A stretch of DNA of 64,000 nucleotides from Candidatus Uhrbacteria bacterium (lineage in GTDB: Bacteria; Patescibacteriota; Patescibacteriia; 2-12-FULL-60-25): the NCBI GenBank assembly GCA_020854265.1, contig JADZFU010000004.1, forward strand, positions 186,001-250,000, in the 5' to 3' direction. Numbering within the stretch: the stretch's first letter is position 1; each line of letters begins with the position of its first letter. The notes below the pieces were generated by a model. The model was given only the letters and a program-made list of their open reading frames with translations. It was not told the origin of the DNA and did not search any database. Made by a program: the position numbers and the translations under genes. Positions 52,779-61,612 of this stretch are shown one piece after another.

Positions 52779-53686
52779 CCATGGCATGGCGCATCTTTGC
52801 GGCCTCGTGGAAGCACTTTGCACGCAATCTCTGGATCGGACTGGCAACGGTCGTGGTTTTTACCATGGCATTATTGTCCGTGAATGTATTGCTCGGAGCG
52901 AATGCAATTGCCGAGCGCGTGGTTGCGCTGCTCGAGGAACGTATCGACGTTACGGTCACGTTCAATCCCGGCACGCCAGAGGGCGTGTTAAACCAAGCCC
53001 GTTTTTATATCGCTTCGCTTGACCAGACCGAGCGTGCGGAGCTCGTGAGTGCCGAACAGGCCCTGGAAGAATTCAAAAAACGAAATGCAAACAATCCGAA
53101 AATTTTGGAGGCGTTGACGGAACTTTCCGGTAATCCGCTCGGTGCACAGCTCATCATCAAGGCCAAGCATCCCGATGATTATCCATTTTTGCTCGATGTG
53201 GTACGCGGACCGCAGTATTCGTCGTTCGTCCGGACATCCTCGTATGATGACCATAAGACAGCCATAGCCCAGATCCAGCAAATCGGATCGCAGGTACGCT
53301 TGTTCGCATCCGGTTTGGTTGTCGTGTTCATTTTGTTCGGGCTCTTGGCTGCGTTCAATGCCATCCGCGTGGCGATTTATACCCAGCGCGAAGAAATCGC
53401 GATTATGCGGCTTGTCGGCGCGTCTTCATCATTCATTCGCATGCCGTTTGTGCTTGAAGGAGTGTGGATTGCCTTATTGGCAAGCATGCTGACATTCGGC
53501 TTTGTCGTGATTGGAATAGAAATCCTTGATCCAAGGCTGACCTTCTTGTTTGATGGAATGGATACGGGTCTCAAATCGTTTTTTGAAATGAACGCACTTT
53601 CTTTGATTTTGATTCAGGCCGGCGGATTGTCGGCATTGTCCGCGGCCGTATCCTGGATTGCGGTCGGGCGGTATATTAAACGCTGA
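52775..53686 (+). CDS. ftsX: Cell-division protein FtsX
   Basis: A 303-residue four-helix permease. The N-terminal helix (about residues 20-45), a large extracytoplasmic domain with LVSAEQALEEFKKRN and NPLGAQLIIKAKHPDDY, and three C-terminal helices containing AIYTQREEIAIMRLVGASSSFIRMPFVLEG match FtsX. The outer domain would contact peptidoglycan hydrolases or adaptors. It starts within the end of ftsE (ATGA overlap). Confidence 0.92.
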   Translation: MTMAWRIFAASWKHFARNLWIGLATVVVFTMALLSVNVLLGANAIAERVVALLEERIDVTVTFNPGTPEGVLNQARFYIASLDQTERAELVSAEQALEEFKKRNANNPKILEALTELSGNPLGAQLIIKAKHPDDYPFLLDVVRGPQYSSFVRTSSYDDHKTAIAQIQQIGSQVRLFASGLVVVFILFGLLAAFNAIRVAIYTQREEIAIMRLVGASSSFIRMPFVLEGVWIALLASMLTFGFVVIGIEILDPRLTFLFDGMDTGLKSFFEMNALSLILIQAGGLSALSAAVSWIAVGRYIKR

Positions 53687-53687
53687 T

Positions 53688-54020
53688 ATGAGAATGCATC
53701 CGACGGAGTCATTTATCCATGAAGCGAAGCATTCGCGGGTTGTTGAGGCAGCAAAAGACGAGCGCAAAGTGATTACGCACGAGTCTGTTGATCCTCGGAT
53801 CGAGAAACTCGCAAAAAAGGCGAGAGCAACTTTGTTGAAGGCAATTGATGCGAAGCCGAGATTGGTACGGGCAATGGAAAAAGCAGGCACCGATCTCGTT
53901 TTGCGCCGAGGAAGAATTGCGAATCGTCATGAGACGAGCGATTTTCCGATGATTGACCTGCCTATTGAATCGGATGGATCCGATTCTGCGGAGCGTGCGA
54001 GAATCGCCAAACTGATATGA
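53688..54020 (+). CDS. Hypothetical small basic/acidic protein
   Basis: A 110-residue soluble protein (start at 53688 after the ftsX TGA, or 53694) with a helical centre, RIEKLAKKARATLLKAID, and an acidic C-terminus. No family recognised. It sits in the ftsEX transcript and overlaps the next gene by ATGA. An association with division is only positional. Confidence 0.55.
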   Translation: MRMHPTESFIHEAKHSRVVEAAKDERKVITHESVDPRIEKLAKKARATLLKAIDAKPRLVRAMEKAGTDLVLRRGRIANRHETSDFPMIDLPIESDGSDSAERARIAKLI

Positions 54021-54526
54021 TCCTGCTTTTTGATGCCAATCAAGCATATCTCGGCGAGCTGCTGCTTGACGAAGGGCGTTTAAAACATTTTGTCCTTACG
54101 CAGATGGGAGAGAATCTCATCGGGTCGCATGCCGTGCAGTGGCAGACGCGCGGGATTGGCGTCTCGCGATTGATTCCGTCGGTGAAACCGGATGGATCGC
54201 GCGAAGATGTCGCATTCCAGCAATACGTCCAACCGCGCGAGCACGGGTTTGGGGATGCGTTCCGATTATGGGCGGCCGAGCACGGATATCATGCCGTAGA
54301 GATGGATGACCGGATGATGTCTTTGTGGGAGCTGCTTTTACGCTTGCCGTTTGAACCTGCCGAGCGTCACGCCGTGCTCCTTGCGATCCGGAGCACGCCA
54401 AACCAATTCCATGAATGGAGGTCTTGCCTCCAAGAGGCAGATACGGTAGTTTCTGGGCCGGCCAGACGTCCTGACCGTGACCGCCAAATGCTCAAGATAA
54501 AAGCCAAAGCAGGAAAAGTGTTCTGA
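54017..54526 (+). CDS. Hypothetical protein, no family recognised
   Basis: A 169-residue soluble protein of mixed alpha/beta character. MILLFDANQAYLGELL and WELLLRLPFEPAERHAVLLAI are its most distinctive parts. The C-terminus is basic. It is the last gene of the ftsEX-linked unit, 6 bases before tRNA-Gln. No function can be assigned. Confidence 0.6.
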   Translation: MILLFDANQAYLGELLLDEGRLKHFVLTQMGENLIGSHAVQWQTRGIGVSRLIPSVKPDGSREDVAFQQYVQPREHGFGDAFRLWAAEHGYHAVEMDDRMMSLWELLLRLPFEPAERHAVLLAIRSTPNQFHEWRSCLQEADTVVSGPARRPDRDRQMLKIKAKAGKVF

Positions 54527-54532
54527 TCCCGT

Positions 54533-54606
54533 TCGGGGATCGTCTAATGGTAGGACAGCAGCCTTTGGAGCTGTTTATCTAGGTTCGAGTCCTAGTCCCC
54601 GAGCCA
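54533..54606 (+). tRNA. tRNA-Gln (anticodon TTG)
   Basis: Acceptor TCGGGGA pairs with TCCCCGA, the loop CTTTGGA carries TTG (54565-54567), the T arm is AGGTTCGAGTCCT, and discriminator G plus CCA are encoded. It reads CAA and probably CAG codons. Confidence 0.94.
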
Positions 54607-54610
54607 AACG

Positions 54611-54637
54611 AAACCCTCCGTACAAGCGGAGGGTTTT
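54611..54637 (+). terminator. Intrinsic terminator of tRNA-Gln
   Basis: 10-bp perfect stem AAACCCTCCG / CGGAGGGTTT with a 6-base loop and a terminal T run, 4 bases after the tRNA. Confidence 0.9.
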
Positions 54638-54655
54638 GGTGTATAAAGGGACGGC

Positions 54656-55390
54656 ATGAACTCTTTCAAGATTGTTGCGGCGCTCGGAATGATTGTTTGG
54701 GCAGGCGCGGGCTGTCAAAAAATAGAAGTCGCACAAGAAATTCCGAAGATAACTTGGGAGGCGGTTTCGGATGGAATGGAGCGTATTGAATTGCCGCTTC
54801 GCGATGCAAGTTCAACCCATGTTATTGCGTATGCATTTGATACGGAAAAATTTTCTTTTGATTTTGCGTATTCAACTACCGCGAAGACCATTGCTTCGTG
54901 GATGCCGGAATATCCAAAAGCAGCAGCGATATTGAACGGGGTTTATTTCCATGAAGATTACACGCCGTCGGGAGATTTGATCGATGAAGGAAAAAGAACA
55001 ACAAATCGTAGATTTGATTTGGATAAAAGCGAGTATCTGGTACTCGCGCCGGTTTTTGGCATAGGTAATTCAACCGGATCTGAAGCGGGCCAGAGTTATC
55101 CTATGTTAGTTCGTGATGGCAAGGATGTAGTCGAAGTAGATAGCGGGAAAACAGCAAGACGGACATTTGCGGGCATTCGTGATGACGGGAAAGCGGTATT
55201 CGGTCTTTTGGATGAAGGGGAAATAAGTTTATACGCATTATCACGGGAATTGGCGCGCCCGGAATTAGGACTGGAGGCGGCGCTCAATCTCGATGGCGGA
55301 CCTTCTACCGGAATGGTGGTGCGCGAGCCGGATGAATCAATAAATAGTATTTTTGCTGTTCCGGTGGTAATTGTTATTACTCGTAAATAA
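54656..55390 (+). CDS. Lipoprotein with phosphodiester glycosidase (NAGPA/DUF2233) domain
   Basis: A 244-residue exported protein. The signal ends at a lipobox-like WAGAGC (C20). The NAGPA fold is seen as ILNGVYFHEDYTPSGDLI, RRTFAGIRDDGKAVFGLLDEGEI (two adjoining blocks) and LNLDGGPSTGMVVRE. Relatives hydrolyse N-acetylglucosamine-phosphodiester or wall-teichoic-acid-like linkages. It probably edits surface glycopolymers. TATAAA at 54642-54647 ends 8 bases before the ATG, so it is probably leaderless. Confidence 0.82.
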   Translation: MNSFKIVAALGMIVWAGAGCQKIEVAQEIPKITWEAVSDGMERIELPLRDASSTHVIAYAFDTEKFSFDFAYSTTAKTIASWMPEYPKAAAILNGVYFHEDYTPSGDLIDEGKRTTNRRFDLDKSEYLVLAPVFGIGNSTGSEAGQSYPMLVRDGKDVVEVDSGKTARRTFAGIRDDGKAVFGLLDEGEISLYALSRELARPELGLEAALNLDGGPSTGMVVREPDESINSIFAVPVVIVITRK

Positions 55391-55392
55391 CC

Positions 55393-55575
55393 ATGTTCAA
55401 GAATGGAGATATTGTCCCGCAAGACGGGTGGTATATCTGCGTGCCTTGCGGCTACGTAGACGAGTTTAAGGCCGGAGACGTTTTTCCGGTTTGTCCTGCG
55501 TGCTTGGCCGGAACGGAAGACGGCCCGGACGGATCAACAGATCCGCATGCGGATTATTGGGATTTTTTCGGCTAG
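55393..55575 (+). CDS. Rubredoxin-like metal-binding protein
   Basis: A 60-residue protein with two Cx2C pairs, ICVPCGY and VCPACLAG, spaced as in rubredoxin-type iron or zinc sites. Aromatic residues (W13, Y14) near the first pair resemble rubredoxins. It lacks the classic GxxPxxW middle motif, so a zinc ribbon is the alternative. It follows the preceding gene after 2 bases. Confidence 0.65.
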   Translation: MFKNGDIVPQDGWYICVPCGYVDEFKAGDVFPVCPACLAGTEDGPDGSTDPHADYWDFFG

Positions 55576-55694
55576 AAAAAGACCCGGCGAATTTCCGTTC
55601 CGTTTTGCGTATTGTTTTGCGATCGATATACCGCTACCGCGCATGCTGCGAGCAGGATCAAGGCGGTGATCGCCGCGAGCATTTGTCGGTTCAT
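55572..55694 (-). CDS. Possible 40-residue membrane/lipoprotein peptide
   Basis: A short - strand frame encodes MNRQMLAAITALILLAAC followed by about 22 polar residues; it has one hydrophobic helix and a lipobox-like LLAAC. TAGCAT on the - strand ends 6 bases before its ATG, as for other leaderless genes. It overlaps the convergent rubredoxin-like gene by 4 bases. Coding is uncertain because of its size. Confidence 0.35.
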   Translation of the reverse strand: MNRQMLAAITALILLAACAVAVYRSQNNTQNGTEIRRVFF

Positions 55695-55700
55695 ACGCGA

Positions 55701-56267
55701 ATGCTAACATGCAGTTTCAAAACTGTGGAATACGAATTGAAACGTCGCCGAGGCATGCGGCATATCCGGATATCTGTCCATCCCGGCGGCAGGGTTTTGG
55801 TGAGTGCGGGGCTTTTGCGTCCGGTTCAGGATATCGAGCGATTTATTGAGGCAAAACGCGTGTGGATAGAACGCGCAGCCGAACGATCCAAGGCGGCAGG
55901 GGAAAGCCTCTTGCACAAACGCGATCCGGAAGAATACCGCGCATTGAAAAACAAGGCGATGCGAATGATCTTGGATCGGCTTGAGTATTTTAATAAAACT
56001 TACCAGCAGACTTGGAACCGCGTCTGCGTCAAACAGCATCGGAGATTATGGGGCAGCTGCTCGCGGCGCGGGAATCTGAATTTCAATTACAAACTCATTT
56101 TACTTCCGCAAGACGTTGCCGATTACGTGATCGTGCACGAGCTTTGTCATCGAATCCACTTTAACCATTCGAAAAAATTTTGGAGCGAGGTTGCGCGTGC
56201 CATCCCGGATTATCCGCAAAAAAGAAAACACCTCCGGCTGGTGGCCAGAGGCGCTTCCTTGCGTTGA
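55701..56267 (+). CDS. YgjP-like zinc metallopeptidase (DUF45 family)
   Basis: A 188-residue protein with WGSCSRRGNLNFNYKLILLP, then the zinc site HELCHRIHFNHSKKFW (HExxH plus downstream H), the hallmark of DUF45/YgjP predicted metallohydrolases. The start may instead be the in-frame GTG at 55725, because TGC-TAACAT (55702-55710) could be an extended -10 preceding it by 14 bases. Physiological substrates of the family are unknown. It ends 2 bases short of the convergent helicase gene. Confidence 0.82.
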   Translation: MLTCSFKTVEYELKRRRGMRHIRISVHPGGRVLVSAGLLRPVQDIERFIEAKRVWIERAAERSKAAGESLLHKRDPEEYRALKNKAMRMILDRLEYFNKTYQQTWNRVCVKQHRRLWGSCSRRGNLNFNYKLILLPQDVADYVIVHELCHRIHFNHSKKFWSEVARAIPDYPQKRKHLRLVARGASLR

Positions 56268-56269
56268 TA

Positions 56270-57703
<1,434 letters not shown>

Positions 57704-57807
57704 GTTGAGTTCAGGTCTATCGAGACCCGAACCCGGAGTCACATAGCTATGACATCAACCGGCACGAGTCGTTATCTGCATATGGCAGAAAAACGATAGA
57801 GGTCACA

Positions 57808-57836
57808 AGCATAGCGGATTTTTCCGCTTACGTCAA
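57808..57836 (-). promoter_or_regulatory. Helicase gene promoter with an inverted repeat in its spacer
   Basis: On the - strand TTGACG (complement of 57831-57836), a 17-base spacer and TATGCT (complement of 57808-57813). AGCGGA-TTTT-TCCGCT (57813-57828) occupies the spacer, a likely operator. A 5-bp hairpin (57714-57727) lies just before the start codon. Confidence 0.78.
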
Positions 57837-57839
57837 TAG

Positions 57840-57848
57840 TGGTATCCT
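57840..57848 (+). promoter_or_regulatory. Extended -10 element of the AI-2E-family gene, leaderless type
   Basis: TGG-TATCCT ends 7 bases before the ATG at 57856 and lies next to the divergent helicase promoter, so the two may interfere. Confidence 0.55.
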
Positions 57849-57855
57849 ATTATCC

Positions 57856-58881
57856 ATGCAAACAAAGCCCCTTCAACAAGCATTTTTTCTTACCGCTTTA
57901 GCTGGCGTCTTGCTGCTCACAGCATACATTTTTTTGCCATATGCGGTCACAATCGCAGTATCGGCTACTTTTGCCGTTACGCTCTATCCGTTTTATAAGC
58001 GCGTTCTTGCCTTGGTGCGAGGACATGGCTCGATCGCATCGGCTTTGACCGTGCTTACTGCGATTGTGTTAATCCTCATCCCTCTCACCATTTTATTGTG
58101 GCAGGTCTTTACCGAAGCGCGCGATGCCTATGTTGTCATCCGCGATAACCGCGATTCCTATCTCCATCTCGTTGAAGACGTCATCCTTCAGCCGATTAAA
58201 ACATATATTCCGCAATTCGAGTCAAATACCGACCGGTATTTGGAAGAAGCGCTCGGTACGCTTACAAGCCAGCTTGCAGACATCTTTTCGGGAACCGTAC
58301 AGACGGTCATCAGTTTATTCCTCGGTCTGATCTCTCTTTACTATTTCTTGAAAGACGGCGAGCGGTTTGTGGCTTCGCTTGTTTCATTGTCACCGCTTGC
58401 GGATAAATACGACCACAAGATTTTCGAGCGTATGGCACAAGCCGTGCACTCGGTGCTTCGCGGCCAGCTTTTGATCGCTTGTATCCAGGGTTTGATGACA
58501 GGTGTCGGGTTCTGGATTTTTGGCATTCCGAACCCGTTTTTGTGGGGGAGTGTCGGGGCGCTGTGCGGACTGGTTCCCGGCGTTGGTACGGCGCTCGTGC
58601 TTGTTCCCGGTATCGTGTATCTCTTTGTGACAGGACAGACGCTGCCGGCAGTTGGGATGACAATTTGGGGGTCCGTGGCCGTCGGGCTCATCGACAATCT
58701 TCTCGGGCCAACCTTGATCGGGCAAAGCGCCAAGATCCATCCGATGCTTGTTTTGTTCGGTGTTATTGGCGGTATCTTGTTCTTTGGACCTATGGGATTC
58801 CTGCTCGGTCCGCTTACGGTCAGTCTGTTATTAGCCCTTTTGGATGTCTACCGAATGCTTATCCTCCGAACGCGGGACTAA
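57856..58881 (+). CDS. AI-2E family transporter (UPF0118/PerM-like)
   Basis: A 341-residue membrane protein with about seven or eight helices. SLYYFLKDGERFVASLVSLSPLADKYDHKIFERMAQAVHSVLRGQLL is the family core (in segments), and GIPNPFLWGSVGALCGLVPGVGTALVLVP plus GPTLIGQSAKIHPMLVLFGVIGG the C-terminal signature. Family members export autoinducer-2 or cations; the substrate here is unknown. It ends immediately before the convergent DedA-like gene. Confidence 0.9.
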   Translation: MQTKPLQQAFFLTALAGVLLLTAYIFLPYAVTIAVSATFAVTLYPFYKRVLALVRGHGSIASALTVLTAIVLILIPLTILLWQVFTEARDAYVVIRDNRDSYLHLVEDVILQPIKTYIPQFESNTDRYLEEALGTLTSQLADIFSGTVQTVISLFLGLISLYYFLKDGERFVASLVSLSPLADKYDHKIFERMAQAVHSVLRGQLLIACIQGLMTGVGFWIFGIPNPFLWGSVGALCGLVPGVGTALVLVPGIVYLFVTGQTLPAVGMTIWGSVAVGLIDNLLGPTLIGQSAKIHPMLVLFGVIGGILFFGPMGFLLGPLTVSLLLALLDVYRMLILRTRD

Positions 58882-59523
58882 TCAGGATTTACCGCGTCTC
58901 CAGTACGCCCAGATAATCAGTAGGCCAACGGCGAGTACCATCAATATTTGAATGATGTTTTCAATACTGCTTACGCCATCAAGCAGCTGTTTGGATTGAG
59001 ATAAGCCTGCATATCCCAGATATAGGTAAAACAAGTTACGGACAAAGGTGCCAAGAGCCGTTCCGATCAGGAAGGTGCGCAAGTTCATTTTGATAGCTCC
59101 GCAGGCGATGGAGACGGGTGCGCTTGGCATCACGGGGAGCGATCGGATGAATGCCAAAAGCAGGTCGTCTTTCCAGCCGCCGGTAAACCGTTTACCGAGT
59201 TCTTCGATTTGCTGGTGGGTGATGCCAAAAAATTTTCCAAAACGCGGGACGAGGACATCCTCAAGCTTGTCGGCGGCTGCATATAAAACCCATGCACCAA
59301 AGAGTTTGCCGAGCATTCCTAAAAAAGAAATGAGCAGAAGCGAAACAAGCGGACGACTTTGCTCTAACGCTATAGATCCCGCGATGGTCATCACGAGCGG
59401 GGAGGGGATAGGCGCGATGATTTCTTCGATAGTCGAACCGAGGATGACAAACGGTTCCAGCGGAATTTTTCCGGCGGTATCGGTCAGCCACTGTTCCAGC
59501 GGATGGACTAGTTCGGAGAGCAT
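58882..59523 (-). CDS. DedA/VTT-domain (SNARE-associated) membrane protein
   Basis: A 213-residue protein with five or so helices. EEIIAPIPSPLVMTIAGSIA and FIRSLPVMPSAPVSIACGAIKMNLRTFLIGTALGTFVRNLFYLYLGY are the conserved VTT/DedA blocks (F-x-R-x2-P at the second). The family includes undecaprenyl-phosphate and phospholipid scramblases/flippases, which would suit recycling of carrier lipid for the glycan operons. Translation is coupled to the lipoprotein gene (one-base TAATG overlap). Confidence 0.82.
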   Translation of the reverse strand: MLSELVHPLEQWLTDTAGKIPLEPFVILGSTIEEIIAPIPSPLVMTIAGSIALEQSRPLVSLLLISFLGMLGKLFGAWVLYAAADKLEDVLVPRFGKFFGITHQQIEELGKRFTGGWKDDLLLAFIRSLPVMPSAPVSIACGAIKMNLRTFLIGTALGTFVRNLFYLYLGYAGLSQSKQLLDGVSSIENIIQILMVLAVGLLIIWAYWRRGKS

Positions 59524-60716
59524 TATTTCAAGAGACGTCCCAAAGGTCCGTCGGTATTGATGTATTCCTCTATATCTTCATACGGAAAGAAGATTTGCGG
59601 CTGGCCGGCAACATAGGGCGTGATTTCGTAGACATTCCAGAAAAAGGTAATACCGGAGCGTGCGATGAGAAAATTTGTGTTGTTTCCGTAGAGACGTTTT
59701 TGCAAGTCAGGTGCGAGTTCGGATTCGTCTGCCGCACGTTTTTCAAAATCTGCACGGCTCTGTTCAAATAAGGATTCATTGAATTCCGAAAGTGCACGGA
59801 TAGCAATCATGCGCTGGACATGCTGCAGCTTGTCCGAGCGGATGATGTCGGACAGGACGAGCGGCTTGCCGGTTTTTGCGTCAAGGTTGACGCTCGTGAT
59901 CCATGGCATGCCATGGGCTCCGCCGGAATAAAAATACCCTTCGGCAGAAAGCGACAGAATGTCTTTTTCATTCAATTCGATCGTGAAAGAGGTGTCATCC
60001 GAGTAGCCGAGAGTTGCCGTTGTTTCGGCACCTTCGCCCATGAACTGGATTTGTTCGGTAATTTCCGGAAGACAGCTCGCAAAAAACGATTCCTTTTTTT
60101 CGTCGATGGTTTGGCGCGTACCCGAGGCGTTCTCAAGTCCAAACGCTTTTTCAAGTTCGCGGTTCATGGATGCGGCGATGACTCCATTGCCTTTTACGAC
60201 CGGGTAGGCCATGGAGAAGTAGCAACGCTCGATATTGGAATCGTCTTTTTGCGTTGCTTCTACGAGCCGCACGTCCAGCGGCGTCATGCCGGCCGGATTA
60301 TCCAAGTCGAATGACACTTCTTTTTGCGTTCCATCGGATGCCGACCAGGTGCCGGACAGCCGGCCTGCGTTCCATTGACCGGTGAATACGGCAGTATCCT
60401 CCCATAGAGGACGGCTGTAAAAGCGTAGCTCGATTTGGCTTGTGCCCGTTGGCGATCCCATGACGCCGCCCGTTAAGAGCTCGGTACCAGAAACGCTTTC
60501 AAATGTTCCGCTCAAACGGTCGCCAAGCCGGACAAGATTGATGGAAAAATCTTGGCCGTTGATTTGGCTTTTTAGCGGAGCAATATACGCGTTTGCATCA
60601 CCGGGAAATGATGTGTCCGGTTTGGCCGGAGCGGTTATCGAGACGGGCTGTGTTGCCGTACACCCGGCGGCAAGCAAAGGAAGGGTCAGTAGAACCGCAA
60701 AAAGACGTTTTATCAT
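59523..60716 (-). CDS. Lipoprotein with DUF4163/DUF3298-type domains
   Basis: A 397-residue exported lipoprotein; its signal ends at LLAAGC (C19). The C-terminal half has SAEGYFYSGGAHGMPWITSVNLDAKTGKPLVLSDI (in two blocks) typical of DUF3298, and the preceding segment resembles DUF4163, a pair found in PdaC/RsiV-like proteins that bind peptidoglycan or lysozyme. ATG at 60716 overlaps the upstream Smr stop by ATGA and also follows TGC-TATCAT by 6 bases. Function probably involves the outer envelope surface. Confidence 0.72.
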   Translation of the reverse strand: MIKRLFAVLLTLPLLAAGCTATQPVSITAPAKPDTSFPGDANAYIAPLKSQINGQDFSINLVRLGDRLSGTFESVSGTELLTGGVMGSPTGTSQIELRFYSRPLWEDTAVFTGQWNAGRLSGTWSASDGTQKEVSFDLDNPAGMTPLDVRLVEATQKDDSNIERCYFSMAYPVVKGNGVIAASMNRELEKAFGLENASGTRQTIDEKKESFFASCLPEITEQIQFMGEGAETTATLGYSDDTSFTIELNEKDILSLSAEGYFYSGGAHGMPWITSVNLDAKTGKPLVLSDIIRSDKLQHVQRMIAIRALSEFNESLFEQSRADFEKRAADESELAPDLQKRLYGNNTNFLIARSGITFFWNVYEITPYVAGQPQIFFPYEDIEEYINTDGPLGRLLK

Positions 60717-61015
60717 GGGTGCATGATAGCACGATGGAGAGCGATGCAAACCATGCCTCCGCGGTCCGCCTCGCGCAGACCAGCAACCAATTCTTTTTGG
60801 GCGCGCAGATGAGATAAAACGGCGTCGCGTAATCGTCCCGTACCGGCGCCGTAAACAACGCACACGACCGATTCCGAACGGAGGAAAGCGGCATGCAGGA
60901 ATGCATCCAGATCAGGCAAGGCGGTATTTAATGTATGTCCATGGATATCCAGAGTCGGTATGGATGCATCGAATTGCGCGGTGTAGAGCAAGGTGTCGAT
61001 CTCTGGCGGGGTCAT
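60713..61015 (-). CDS. Small Smr-domain protein
   Basis: A 100-residue protein that is almost only an Smr (small MutS-related) domain: LDIHGHTLNTALPDLDAFL, then VVYGAGTGRLRDAVLSHL, and the final GGMVCIAL. Family members act as nucleases in RNA or DNA repair and ribosome rescue. The LDxHGxT histidine and HGxGTG-like loop (here YGAGTG) are visible; the first position is Y rather than H. Its start follows an extended TGA-TACGCT box by 7 bases. It is the first gene of an Smr-lipoprotein-DedA operon. Confidence 0.8.
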   Translation of the reverse strand: MTPPEIDTLLYTAQFDASIPTLDIHGHTLNTALPDLDAFLHAAFLRSESVVCVVYGAGTGRLRDAVLSHLRAQKELVAGLREADRGGMVCIALHRAIMHP

Positions 61016-61022
61016 GCGTCGG

Positions 61023-61032
61023 AGCGTATCAT
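61023..61032. promoter_or_regulatory. Overlapping divergent -10 boxes
   Basis: TACGCT on the - strand (complement of 61023-61028) ends 7 bases before the ATG at 61015, and TATCAT on the + strand (61027-61032) ends 7 bases before the ATG at 61040. The two start codons are 24 bases apart, with -10 boxes that overlap by two bases. Confidence 0.6.
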
Positions 61033-61039
61033 GGATGCC

Positions 61040-61594
61040 ATGTCTAAACGCAAGTTATACCGGCTGGCGATATTGTTCATTGCAGGATTCATTTTTACGA
61101 TTTCTTTGCAGGCGCCGGCACAAGAAGATCGCCCGAGCGAAGTCGTGCGCCAAGCGGCAACGTCTACGAATGCCGTCATTACGAGAGTAGTAGACGGAGA
61201 TACAGTCGAAGCAAGATTGGATACGGGAGATGAAGCAACCGTACGGTTGCTTGGCATCAATACTCCTGAAACGGTTGATCCGAGACGGCCGGTAGAGTGT
61301 TTCGGAAAAGAGGCATCCAATTATATGAAGCAGATGGTTGACGGACAGAGAGTCCGTTTGGATGCCGATACCCAAGCGGATGATATCGATAAGTACGGAA
61401 GGCTGCTTCGGAATATCGTTTTGGACGATGGTACGGATATCAATGCGCGTATGGTGCGGGATGGATATGCGTATGCGTATATTGATTTTCCGCTCAACAA
61501 AAACCGAAAAGCCGAGCTTGTAAGGCTGGAGGAGGAGGCTCGTACAGCAGAACGGGGACTTTGGAGTCAGGAGACTTGCGCCGGCGCGAAATAG
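61040..61594 (+). CDS. Thermonuclease-like (SNase) exported protein
   Basis: A 184-residue protein with an N-terminal signal or anchor (LAILFIAGFIFTISL) and an SNase domain: VVDGDTVEARL, VRLLGINTPETVDP, YMKQMVDGQRVRL, DKYGRLLRNIV and MVRDGYAYAYIDF. These match micrococcal-nuclease-type calcium-dependent nucleases, with R in VRLLGIN and acid in DGDTVEA/NTPET. It degrades DNA or RNA outside the cytoplasm and may feed nucleotide scavenging, which is important for hosts with limited biosynthesis (inference). An upstream ATG at 61031 overlaps the -10 and is not preferred. Confidence 0.87.
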   Translation: MSKRKLYRLAILFIAGFIFTISLQAPAQEDRPSEVVRQAATSTNAVITRVVDGDTVEARLDTGDEATVRLLGINTPETVDPRRPVECFGKEASNYMKQMVDGQRVRLDADTQADDIDKYGRLLRNIVLDDGTDINARMVRDGYAYAYIDFPLNKNRKAELVRLEEEARTAERGLWSQETCAGAK

Positions 61595-61612
61595 GGGCTA
61601 AACAGCATACAT

